Positions 7,552 to 13,579 of a stretch of DNA of 16,714 bases are shown here, in pieces. The first letter of the stretch is position 1. Each line of letters begins with the position of its first letter. Source of the DNA: DASZMJ01 sp035551935 (GTDB lineage Bacteria; Planctomycetota; Planctomycetia; Isosphaerales; Isosphaeraceae); assembly GCA_035551935.1 (NCBI GenBank), contig DASZMJ010000469.1:1-16714 (forward strand), given 5' to 3'. The position numbers and the translations under genes are program-made. The notes under the pieces are model-generated. The model was not told where the DNA came from and made no database searches. It worked only from the letters and a program-made list of their open reading frames with translations.

Positions 7552-8130
7552 GTGTCGATCCCGCTGATCCTCGCCAGCGCCTCGCCCCGCCGCCGGCAGT
7601 TGCTCGCGGCGGCGGGGTACGAGGTCATCGTCGATCCCTCGATGATCGACGAGCCGCTCCCGCTCGGCCCGGTCGAACCGGCCGATTACGCCGCCGAGCT
7701 CGCCTGGCGGAAGGCCGCCGCGGTCGCCAGACGGCACGAACGCGGGCTGATCCTCGCCGCCGACACCGTCTGCGCCGTCGACGACTTGATCCTCGGCAAG
7801 CCCGACGACCGCGACGACGCCGAGCGGATGATCCGGCTCCAGGAAGGCCGACGGAGCGACGTCCTGACCGCCCTCTGCCTCCGCCGCGCCGATCGGCCCG
7901 AGTGGGTCGGCGCCGTCGAGACGACCGTCATCGACTTCCGCCCCCTGACCGACCCCGAGCGCCGCGACTACCTCGACTCCGGCCTCTGGTCGGGCAAGGC
8001 CGGCGGCTACGGCATCCAGGACGCCGGCCCCTTCGTCCGCGTCGTCCGGGGGAGCTGGTCCAACGTCGTCGGCCTGCCGATGGAGCGGCTCAAAGCACTT
8101 CTGCGCGATTATTCGTCACTAATTTCCTAA
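7552..8130 (+). CDS. maf: Maf family nucleotide pyrophosphatase
   Basis: The 192-residue protein has the Maf signatures. ILASASPRRRQLL at 6-18 includes the SxSPRR phosphate-binding motif. DEPLPLGPVEPADYAAELA follows, then LAADTVCAVDDLILGKP at 68-84 with the catalytic Asp71. GGYGIQDAGPF and the closing NVVGLPM complete the pattern. Maf proteins hydrolyse dTTP, UTP or modified nucleotides to monophosphates and pyrophosphate and have been linked to septation arrest. Length is normal for the family. The start is GTG 7552, preceded by an ACGGAGG ribosome site at about 10 bases; no ATG lies nearby. The gene ends in an AT-rich patch that leads into recQ. Confidence 0.93.
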   Translation: MSIPLILASASPRRRQLLAAAGYEVIVDPSMIDEPLPLGPVEPADYAAELAWRKAAAVARRHERGLILAADTVCAVDDLILGKPDDRDDAERMIRLQEGRRSDVLTALCLRRADRPEWVGAVETTVIDFRPLTDPERRDYLDSGLWSGKAGGYGIQDAGPFVRVVRGSWSNVVGLPMERLKALLRDYSSLIS

Positions 8131-8156
8131 TATTATTTATAGAGATTTGTAAAATG
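8116..8156 (+). promoter_or_regulatory. AT-rich promoter-like patch upstream of recQ-nadC-birA
   Basis: Starting inside the last codons of maf, about 40 bases are strikingly AT-rich for this genome. They include TATTAT (8131-8136) and TATAGA (8138-8143), each of which could serve as a -10 box. I see no good -35 at the right distance, so the exact boxes are not assigned. It is the only promoter-like DNA before the operon, about 100 nt ahead of the recQ ATG. Confidence 0.35.
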
Positions 8157-8239
8157 GTTGTGTACGGGCGTCCGGCTCGTGATTTGCGTCTGTGAGGAGG
8201 GCCGGCGATCGAACGGGACGAGTCCGAGCGGAGTCGACG

Positions 8240-9697
8240 ATGGGCCAGGTGAGCTGGGGCGAGGTCCGTCGGAGATTCACCGATCACTTCGGTTTCCGGC
8301 GGTTCCGGCCGGGTCAGGCGCGGGCGGTGCAGGCGGCGATCGAGGGGAGGGACACCCTCGTGCTCATGCCGACGGGCTCGGGCAAGAGCCTCTGCTTCCA
8401 GCTCCCCGCGCTGGCGTTGCCGGGGACGACGGTGGTGGTCAGCCCGCTGATCGCGCTGATGAAGGACCAGGCCGACTCGCTCCGCGAGCGCGGGGTCGAG
8501 GTCGCGGTGGTCAACAGCACGCTCAAGGTCGGCGAGGAGCGGCGCAAGGTCGAGGAGATCCGCGCGGGGCGCAAGGAATTCGTCTACACGACCCCCGAAC
8601 GACTGGCCGATCCGGCATTCCGCGAACTGCTGAAAACGCAAGAGAAGATCGATCTGTTCGTCGTCGACGAGGCCCACTGCGTCAGCCAGTGGGGGCACGA
8701 CTTCCGGCCCGAGTACCTGGGCCTGGGCGCGGCCATCGAGGAGCTGGGCCGGCCGCCGGTCCTGGCCCTGACGGCGACGGCGACGGCCGAGGTCGTCGAG
8801 GACATCCTCCGGCAGCTCCGCATCCCCGACGCCGAGGTCGTCCACACAGGCTTCGACCGCCCCAACCTCTCCCTGACCGTCGAGTCGTTCGCCGCCGAGC
8901 CCGCCCGCCGAGCCCGGCTGGCGCGGCTGCTCGCCGAGGCCGAGGGGACGGGCATCGTCTACACGGCGACGGTCAAGGCGGTCGGCGAGCTCACGGAGTT
9001 CCTCCAGGAGGAAGGCCTGGCCGTCGCCCCCTACCACGGCCGGTTGAAGGCCACGGACCGTGCGGAAAATCAGGATCGGTTCATGAATGATGAACTCAAG
9101 GCCATGGTGGCGACCAACGCCTTCGGCCTCGGCATCGACAAGGCCGACATCCGGTTCGTGATCCATCACCAGTTGCCGAGCACGATCGAGGCCTATTACC
9201 AGGAATTCGGCCGCGCCGGCCGCGACGGCCGGCCCGCCCGCTGCACCCTCCTCTACCGGCCCGACGACAAGGCCCTCCGGCGCTTCTTCCAGGCCGGCCG
9301 CTACCCCAAGGCCGAGGACCTCGTGAACGCGCACCACGCCCTGAAGCGGTTGGCCGAGGCGCCGCCGACCCTGGCGGATTTGCGGGCGATCTCGCCGCTC
9401 GGGCCGTCGCGGCTGAGGGTGGTCCTCGCCCTGTTCCGGGACCGCGGGGTCGTCCGCGAGGACCTCGAGGGCCGGTTCCACCTGCTCCAGCCCGACCTGG
9501 ACCCCGACGACCTCGCCCGCGTCGGCCGCAACTACCAGGACCGCGGCGAGGCCGACCGGCTCCGCCTGCAACGGATGATCGAATATGCCGAACTGCGTTC
9601 GTGTCGTTGGGCCTACCTGCTCGACTACTTCGGCGACGAGTCGGCCGCGGCCGCCTGCGGACGTTGCGCCTTGAACGGGTCCGGCCCGTCGGGGTAG
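8240..9697 (+). CDS. recQ: RecQ-type ATP-dependent DNA helicase, short form
   Basis: The 485-residue helicase carries all core motifs. Motif 0 is FRRFRPGQ with Gln26, Walker A MPTGSGKS has Lys49, and SPLIALMKDQ is motif Ia. D143-E144-A145-H146 with CVSQWGHDFRPEY forms the RecQ aromatic loop. ALTATAT, NAFGLGIDKAD and QEFGRAGRDGR (321-331) complete the set. A zinc-binding segment follows with Cys455, Cys473 and Cys476. The position that should hold the fourth Cys is Asn479, and the protein ends seven residues later. There is no winged-helix or HRDC domain. RecQ enzymes unwind DNA 3' to 5' during recombination and fork repair. ATG 8240 is preceded by GGAG at a six-base spacing; an open frame from GTG 8192 adds 16 unlikely residues. 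nadC follows after 11 bp. Confidence 0.92.
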   Translation: MGQVSWGEVRRRFTDHFGFRRFRPGQARAVQAAIEGRDTLVLMPTGSGKSLCFQLPALALPGTTVVVSPLIALMKDQADSLRERGVEVAVVNSTLKVGEERRKVEEIRAGRKEFVYTTPERLADPAFRELLKTQEKIDLFVVDEAHCVSQWGHDFRPEYLGLGAAIEELGRPPVLALTATATAEVVEDILRQLRIPDAEVVHTGFDRPNLSLTVESFAAEPARRARLARLLAEAEGTGIVYTATVKAVGELTEFLQEEGLAVAPYHGRLKATDRAENQDRFMNDELKAMVATNAFGLGIDKADIRFVIHHQLPSTIEAYYQEFGRAGRDGRPARCTLLYRPDDKALRRFFQAGRYPKAEDLVNAHHALKRLAEAPPTLADLRAISPLGPSRLRVVLALFRDRGVVREDLEGRFHLLQPDLDPDDLARVGRNYQDRGEADRLRLQRMIEYAELRSCRWAYLLDYFGDESAAAACGRCALNGSGPSG

Positions 9698-9708
9698 GAT
9701 CGCGGTCC

Positions 9709-10608
9709 ATGAGACCAAGCATCGCGCCGGGATTCGGCCCGAGGGAGCGCGAGGCGGCGCTCCGCCTGATGGACCTGGCCATCGCCGAGGACTTCGGTCC
9801 GCTGGGCGACCTGACCGGACAGGCGATCATCCCCGCCGGGGCGACCGCCACGGCGCGGTTCGTCGCGCGGGCCGAGGGGGTCGTCGCCGGCCTGCCGGTC
9901 GTCGGCCTGCTGGCCGATCGGCTCGGCCTGGGCCCGGGCTGGCTGTCCTCGGTCGAGGACGGTGACGTGGTCGGCCCCGACGCCCCCCTCGCCGAATTGA
10001 CGGGCGCGGCGCGCGACATCCTGGCCATCGAGCGGACGGCCCTGAACTTCCTCCAGCGGCTCTCGGGCATCGCCACCCTGACCGCCCGGTTCGTCGCCGC
10101 GGTCGAGGGGACCAAGGCGATGATCCTCGACACCCGCAAGACCGCCCCCGGCTGGCGGGCGTTGGAGAAGTACGCCGTCCGTTGCGGAGGCGGCCGGAAC
10201 CATCGGTCGGGCTTGTATGATGCGGTGTTGATCAAGGACAATCACCTCGCCTGGCTCGCCGGCGACGGGGACCCGATCGGCCGGGCGATCGCCGCGGCCC
10301 GGGCGGGCACGCCCGAGGGGACGGTCGTCGAGGTCGAGGTCGACACGCTCGACCAGCTCGACCGGGCCCTGGCCTGCGGCGCCGACATCGTTCTGGTCGA
10401 CAACCTCGGCCCCGGGCCCCTGGCCGAAGCGGTCCGCCGCCGCGACGCGGTCGCCCCCCGGGTGCTGCTCGAGGCCTCGGGGGGGGTGACCCTGGAGAGG
10501 GTCGGACCGCTCGCGCGGTCCGGGGTCGACCGGATCAGCGTCGGCGCCCTGACGCACTCGGCACCCGCGCTGGACATCGGCCTGGACTTCGTGGGGCCGG
10601 TCGCTTGA
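9709..10608 (+). CDS. nadC: Nicotinate-nucleotide pyrophosphorylase, carboxylating (quinolinate phosphoribosyltransferase)
   Basis: The 299-residue enzyme should convert quinolinate and PRPP to nicotinate mononucleotide, CO2 and pyrophosphate in cytoplasmic de novo NAD synthesis. It shows AIAEDFGPLGDLT near the N-terminus, IERTALNFLQRLSGIAT, and DTRKTAPGWRALEKYAV from residue 141. RCGGGRNHRSGLYDAVLIKD follows at 158-177, ending at the LIKDNH loop with His179. EVEVDTLDQ, LVDNLG, LEASGGV and RISVGALTHSAPALDIGLDF complete the set. These are the substrate-binding residues of the family, and the length is standard. It lies 11 bp after recQ and overlaps birA by four bases, so the three genes should share a transcript. 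Confidence 0.96.
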   Translation: MRPSIAPGFGPREREAALRLMDLAIAEDFGPLGDLTGQAIIPAGATATARFVARAEGVVAGLPVVGLLADRLGLGPGWLSSVEDGDVVGPDAPLAELTGAARDILAIERTALNFLQRLSGIATLTARFVAAVEGTKAMILDTRKTAPGWRALEKYAVRCGGGRNHRSGLYDAVLIKDNHLAWLAGDGDPIGRAIAAARAGTPEGTVVEVEVDTLDQLDRALACGADIVLVDNLGPGPLAEAVRRRDAVAPRVLLEASGGVTLERVGPLARSGVDRISVGALTHSAPALDIGLDFVGPVA

Positions 10609-11594
10609 CCGCCGGGCCCGGGCCGCTGAACGTCCCCCTGCTCGACCGGCTCCGGTCGGCCGGCGGGGCCTACGTGCCGGTCCTCGAGCTCGACCCCGAC
10701 CCCGGCCGGCTCCGCCGCGACCTCGACGCGCTCGACGCCTTCGGCTTCGTCCTGGAGCGGCACCCCTTCCACGGCGTCGCCTACCGCGGGCCGGCCCCCA
10801 GGCTCTGCCCGGACCAGATCGAGTGGGAGCTCGGCACCCGTCGAATCGGCCGACGAATCGCGGTCTGGAACCGGGTGACGAGCACCAACGACCTGGCGGC
10901 GCGGGCGGCCGGCTCGACGGCCAACGACGGCCTGGTCGTCCTGGCCGAGGAGCAGACCGCCGGCCGAGGCCGCCGCGGGCGGTCATGGTCGGCACCCCCG
11001 GGCTCATCGATCCTGATGTCGGTGCTCCTGTTCCCGCCCGAGCCGCTGGTCGAGGCCGCCTGGCTGACGGCCCTGGGCGCGGTGGCCGTCGCCGAGGTCG
11101 TCGAGGACCTGATCGGCGAGCCTGCCCGGATCAAGTGGCCCAACGACGTCCGCGTCCGCGGCCGGAAGGTCGCCGGGGTCCTGGTCGAGCGGTCGTCGGG
11201 CTCGGTGCTGGGCCTCGGGGTCAACGCCTGTGCCGAGCTGGAGGACTTCCCCGAGGACTTGCGGGTGACGGCGACCTCGCTGCGGCTGCTGACCGGGGCG
11301 ACGGTCGACCGCTCGGAGCTGGCCCGCGGGTTGATCCGTCGGCTCGACGCGCTCTACGAGGAGGGGCTCGACCGCGGCCCCGGGGCCTTGAACGCCCCCT
11401 GGCGCGACCGGCTCGAGCCGATCGGCCAGCCGGCGGTGGCCGAGACGCCGACCGGGCCGGTCGCGGGCCGACTCATCGACGCCGACCTCCGCGACGGCCT
11501 GACCCTGGCGACCGGCTCGGGGGCCATCCGCCGGCTCCGCGCGGCCGAGGTCATGGCGCTTTCGGCCGCCGTCGGCGGCCGCCCGCCGATTTGA
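10605..11594 (+). CDS. birA: Biotin--[acetyl-CoA-carboxylase] ligase (bifunctional type with N-terminal HTH)
   Basis: The 329-residue protein starts at TTG 10605, which overlaps the nadC stop (TTGA). About 70 N-terminal residues resemble the winged-helix domain of group II BirA (LLDRLRSAGG, LRRDLDALDAFGFVLE, GVAYRG). The ligase domain has VTSTNDLAAR, then GRGRRGRSW at 120-128 (the biotinyl-AMP loop). KWPNDV starts at residue 177, GRKVAGVLVE carries Lys188, and LGLGVNA and a C-terminal beta domain with AETPTGPVAGRLIDAD follow. It should activate biotin to biotinyl-AMP and attach it to carboxylase carrier proteins. The HTH may also let it repress biotin genes, although no biotin genes or operator are visible here. 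The start is the least certain part because no ATG lies near. Confidence 0.93.
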   Translation: MTAGPGPLNVPLLDRLRSAGGAYVPVLELDPDPGRLRRDLDALDAFGFVLERHPFHGVAYRGPAPRLCPDQIEWELGTRRIGRRIAVWNRVTSTNDLAARAAGSTANDGLVVLAEEQTAGRGRRGRSWSAPPGSSILMSVLLFPPEPLVEAAWLTALGAVAVAEVVEDLIGEPARIKWPNDVRVRGRKVAGVLVERSSGSVLGLGVNACAELEDFPEDLRVTATSLRLLTGATVDRSELARGLIRRLDALYEEGLDRGPGALNAPWRDRLEPIGQPAVAETPTGPVAGRLIDADLRDGLTLATGSGAIRRLRAAEVMALSAAVGGRPPI

Positions 11595-11619
11595 CCGGGC
11601 CGGCACGCCGACCTAGCCT
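11591..11619 (+). promoter_or_regulatory. Promoter-like sequence at the end of birA
   Basis: TTGACC (11591-11596) matches the -35 consensus at 5 of 6 positions and overlaps the birA stop. After exactly 17 bases comes TAGCCT (11614-11619). A transcript would start near 11626, just before a perfect 11-bp hairpin at 11628-11658. Confidence 0.4.
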
Positions 11620-11625
11620 TCGATT

Positions 11626-11716
11626 GCGGGCCGGCGCCTCGGGGAGCGGCGCCGGCCCTCGGAGAGGGGCGGGGGGAGACGCTGGGAGCGGATCGAGGGG
11701 CCCCCGCCCTCTTTTC
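11626..11716 (+). ncRNA. Possible small structured RNA between birA and the HEAT/TPR gene
   Basis: The predicted transcript would open with a perfect stem, GGGCCGGCGCC (11628-11638) with GGCGCCGGCCC (11648-11658) around a nine-base loop. A second stem (11663-11675 with 11701-11712) ends in TTTT at 11712-11715. A promoter-like pair lies directly upstream and the next gene has its own promoter candidate further down. The simpler reading is that both hairpins only terminate the recQ-nadC-birA transcript. In such GC-rich DNA palindromes arise easily, so confidence is low. Confidence 0.28.
11663..11715 (+). terminator. Rho-independent terminator candidate after birA
   Basis: AGAGGGGCGGGGG (11663-11675) pairs with CCCCCGCCCTCT (11701-11712), giving 12 base pairs with one bulged G and a 25-base loop. 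A run of four T follows (11712-11715), the only clear stem-plus-T-run I found in the window. It would end the recQ-nadC-birA operon or the small RNA proposed at the same place. Confidence 0.5.
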
Positions 11717-11737
11717 CGGTACGACCCCATCCACCCC

Positions 11738-11766
11738 TGGCGAGGCCGCCGGGGGGCTGCTAGACT
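11738..11766 (+). promoter_or_regulatory. Weak candidate promoter for the HEAT/TPR gene
   Basis: TGGCGA (11738-11743), 17 bases and TAGACT (11761-11766) would give a leader of about 30 nt before ATG 11805. The -35 box is poor (3 of 6). The -10 box is the same hexamer proposed for the ABC operon at 4446-4441. Confidence 0.3.
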
Positions 11767-11804
11767 CGCCGAGGTCGCCGCGACCGCGCGAGCCGGAGCC
11801 CTCC

Positions 11805-12614
11805 ATGCCGCGACGCCCGCCCATGCCGTCGATCCTCCGTCGCGCGCCCTCGGCCCGTGCCCGTCGCCCGTCGACCGGCCCGGCCATCGCCCTCGGCCTG
11901 GCACTGTTCGGGGTCCTGGCCCCGGCCACTTTTTGCCGCGCCGCCCGCCGCCTCGGAGCCTCCCCCATGCCGGAATCGCACGCCATCGCCCTCCTCGTCG
12001 ACTACTTCGAGACCTACCGGCGCGACCAGGACATCGACGCCTTCCGCCGCAGCGTCCAGGCCCGCTACACGGAGGGGACCCTCGGCCGGCTGCTCCAGCT
12101 CGGCGAGCCCCAGGCCCGCCGCGCCGCGGTGCTGGCCCTGGGCCTGATCGGCACGATGCGATCCAACGCCGCGGTCGCCTGGGCCTTGCGCGACGCCGAC
12201 CCGATCGTCCGCGACCTGGCCGGCAACGCCCTCTGGGCCATCTGGTTCCGCGCCGACTCGCCCGAGAACAACGCGACCCTGGAGGAAGTCCACGACCTGA
12301 ACAACCGCGGACGGCATCGGGCCGCCGAAGCCCTGGCCGACCGCCTGATCGACCGCGCCCCGGACTTCGCCGAGGCCTACAACCAGCGGGCGATCGCCCG
12401 GTTCGGCCTGGCCCGCTACGCCGACAGCGCCGCGGACTGCCGCCGCGTCCTGGAGCGCAACCCCTACCACTTCGGGGCCCTGTCGGGCCTGGCGCAATGC
12501 GACCTCCAGCTCGGCCACCGCGACGAGGCGCTCAAGACGTTCCGTCGCGCCCTGCGGCTCCAGCCCTTCAATCAGGGGCTCCGCCGGGCCGTCGCCGTCC
12601 TCGAAGGCGAGTGA
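11805..12614 (+). CDS. Secreted HEAT-repeat and TPR protein of unknown role
   Basis: The 269-residue protein has an Arg-rich N-terminus, then a hydrophobic segment near residues 25-43 (PAIALGLALFGVLAPATFC) that looks like a long signal peptide or membrane anchor. A HEAT-like pair lies near 93-147 (QARRAAVLALGLIG, DPIVRDLAGNALWAIWF). About three TPR-like helical hairpins cover 165-262 (GRHRAAEALADRLIDRAPDF, AEAYNQRAIARFGLARY, GHRDEALKTFRRALRLQP). Such repeats bind other proteins, and no catalytic residues are evident. ATG 11805 has a GGAG ribosome site six bases upstream; ATG 11823 is the alternative. It appears to stand alone, with a T-tailed stem-loop before it and palindromic repeats after it. 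Confidence 0.85.
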   Translation: MPRRPPMPSILRRAPSARARRPSTGPAIALGLALFGVLAPATFCRAARRLGASPMPESHAIALLVDYFETYRRDQDIDAFRRSVQARYTEGTLGRLLQLGEPQARRAAVLALGLIGTMRSNAAVAWALRDADPIVRDLAGNALWAIWFRADSPENNATLEEVHDLNNRGRHRAAEALADRLIDRAPDFAEAYNQRAIARFGLARYADSAADCRRVLERNPYHFGALSGLAQCDLQLGHRDEALKTFRRALRLQPFNQGLRRAVAVLEGE

Positions 12615-12637
12615 CCGCCGATCGATCCGAGCGGACG

Positions 12638-12720
12638 GCGCTGGGGCCCCGACCCGCGGCGAGCATCGCACCTTCCCCCCCGGGAGCACGATACCGGGCC
12701 ACGGGCCGGGGCCCCAACGC
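12638..12720. repeat. Palindromic repeat unit 1
   Basis: Arms at 12638-12656 and 12702-12720 are inverted copies matching at 17 of 19 positions, sharing the core GGGGCCCCG. The 45-base middle contains CCTTCCCCCCCGGG. The unit resembles the copy that starts about 100 bases downstream in both arms and middle, so it is one member of a repeat family and not a chance palindrome. Confidence 0.65.
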
Positions 12721-12737
12721 CGTCCACGACTCCAACC

Positions 12738-12830
12738 GCCGGGCCCGGGGGCCCCGACCCTCGGCGCAACCCGTGCCTTCCCCCCCGGGGACACGGAGCA
12801 ACGCCACGGGTCGGGGCCCTCGGGCCCGGC
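12738..12830. repeat. Palindromic repeat unit 2
   Basis: Arms at 12738-12760 and 12808-12830 match as inverted repeats at 22 of 23 positions. The 47-base middle again has CCTTCCCCCCCGGG, here inside a small inner hairpin (CCGTG with CACGG). With unit 1 it fills most of the 445-base gap after the HEAT/TPR gene. Folded RNA or DNA here would be very stable. It may act as a terminator-like or REP-like element. I see no gene in the gap. Confidence 0.7.
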
Positions 12831-12999
12831 CCCCTCGATCGAGACGGTCCCCGAGCGTCGGCCCCGAATCGGCCCAATCGCGGCATGTCCCGGCCGGCGC
12901 TCGATCCACCGTTCCGTCACCTACATGCAAGAATCTAAGGTGAAGCATCCGTCGACGCAGACGACGTCGCGACGTCCGTCGCACGACCGCCGCGGGCCG

Positions 13000-13018
13000 C
13001 CGGACGACGAACGTCCGG
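13000..13018 (-). terminator. Short perfect hairpin downstream of the small secreted protein gene
   Basis: CCGGACG (13000-13006) and CGTCCGG (13012-13018) form a perfect 7-bp stem with a 5-base loop, about 40 bases past the stop of the minus-strand gene. No T run follows on either strand, so termination is only a guess. A separate 14-base perfect palindrome, GACGTCGCGACGTC, lies at 12963-12976. Confidence 0.25.
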
Positions 13019-13059
13019 GGGAAGGGCGGTGCGCGTTGGCGCGCGGTCGCGGTCGCGGA

Positions 13060-13404
13060 TCAGCAGCGGAGGGTGGCGGTGCGGAGGGAGGGAGAGTCGA
13101 GGAGGATGTGACGGGCGGGCGCGACGGCGATGCCGTTGCGGAAGAGGGTCAGGACCAGCGGGATCTCGAAGGCGGCCGTCGGATCCTCTATGTCGCTGGA
13201 CTCGTCCTCCTCGAGGTCGTCGGTCGACTCGTCGAGCAGGAGGTATTCCTGGAGGGCGGCCTCGCGACTCGGGCGGCGGGCGAGGACGTCCAAGGCCGCC
13301 GTCGTCCGCCGGGCGGCGGCCCGAGGGGCGGGCCCCGGCCGGGCCGTCCGGGCTTGGCCGGCCATGGGAAGAGTCCAGAGGATTAGGGCCAGGAGCGTGC
13401 TCAT
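13060..13404 (-). CDS. Small secreted acidic protein of unknown function
   Basis: I do not recognise this 114-residue product. It starts MSTLLALILWTLPMAGQA, a good signal peptide with a likely cleavage after residue 18. A basic Arg/Ala-rich stretch follows, then an acidic segment near 56-74 (LLLDESTDDLEEDESSDIED), then a hydrophobic tail region (AAFEIPLVLTLFRNGIAVAP) ending in Cys. ATG 13404 has GAGG a few bases upstream. A promoter-like pair lies about 50 bases further up, which supports a real gene. The opposite strand is also open here, but has no signal peptide or ribosome site of similar quality. It is divergent from hrpB with 175 bases between them. Confidence 0.62.
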   Translation of the reverse strand: MSTLLALILWTLPMAGQARTARPGPAPRAAARRTTAALDVLARRPSREAALQEYLLLDESTDDLEEDESSDIEDPTAAFEIPLVLTLFRNGIAVAPARHILLDSPSLRTATLRC

Positions 13405-13458
13405 CGTCCTCGCGTCATACCCGATGAAATCCCCTTCCGTCTAGCGCATTCTTCGAGA

Positions 13459-13487
13459 ATTATGGACCGCCGACTCTCCGATTGCAA
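13459..13487 (-). promoter_or_regulatory. Candidate promoter for the small secreted protein gene
   Basis: On the minus strand TTGCAA (13487-13482), exactly 17 bases, then CATAAT (13464-13459). The boxes match the consensus at 4 of 6 and 5 of 6 positions. The start near 13452 leaves a leader of about 48 nt before ATG 13404. Confidence 0.5.
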
Positions 13488-13539
13488 GGGCTAAGCGAAA
13501 CATTATCGTCGGGAGGCGGTCGCGCAAACGACGAATCGA

Positions 13540-13572
13540 TTGCAAATCACTTTTTATTTAAGATTTATCATA
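13540..13572 (+). promoter_or_regulatory. AT-rich promoter-like region of hrpB
   Basis: This patch just before the hrpB ATG is far richer in A and T than its surroundings. TTGCAA (13540-13545) could be a -35 box, with ATTTAT at 17 bases (13563-13568) or TATCAT (13566-13571) at 20 as -10. Either choice leaves a very short leader, so hrpB might be read from a nearly leaderless message; no convincing ribosome site precedes ATG 13580. Confidence 0.38.
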
Positions 13573-13579
13573 AGAACCA

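Noticed and set aside
8090..9718. 542-residue open frame antisense to recQ
   Set aside because: Low-complexity translation without recognisable motifs, opposite a clear RecQ.
12638..12830. CRISPR array
   Set aside because: Only two units that are themselves long palindromes with similar, not unique, middles; no cas genes.
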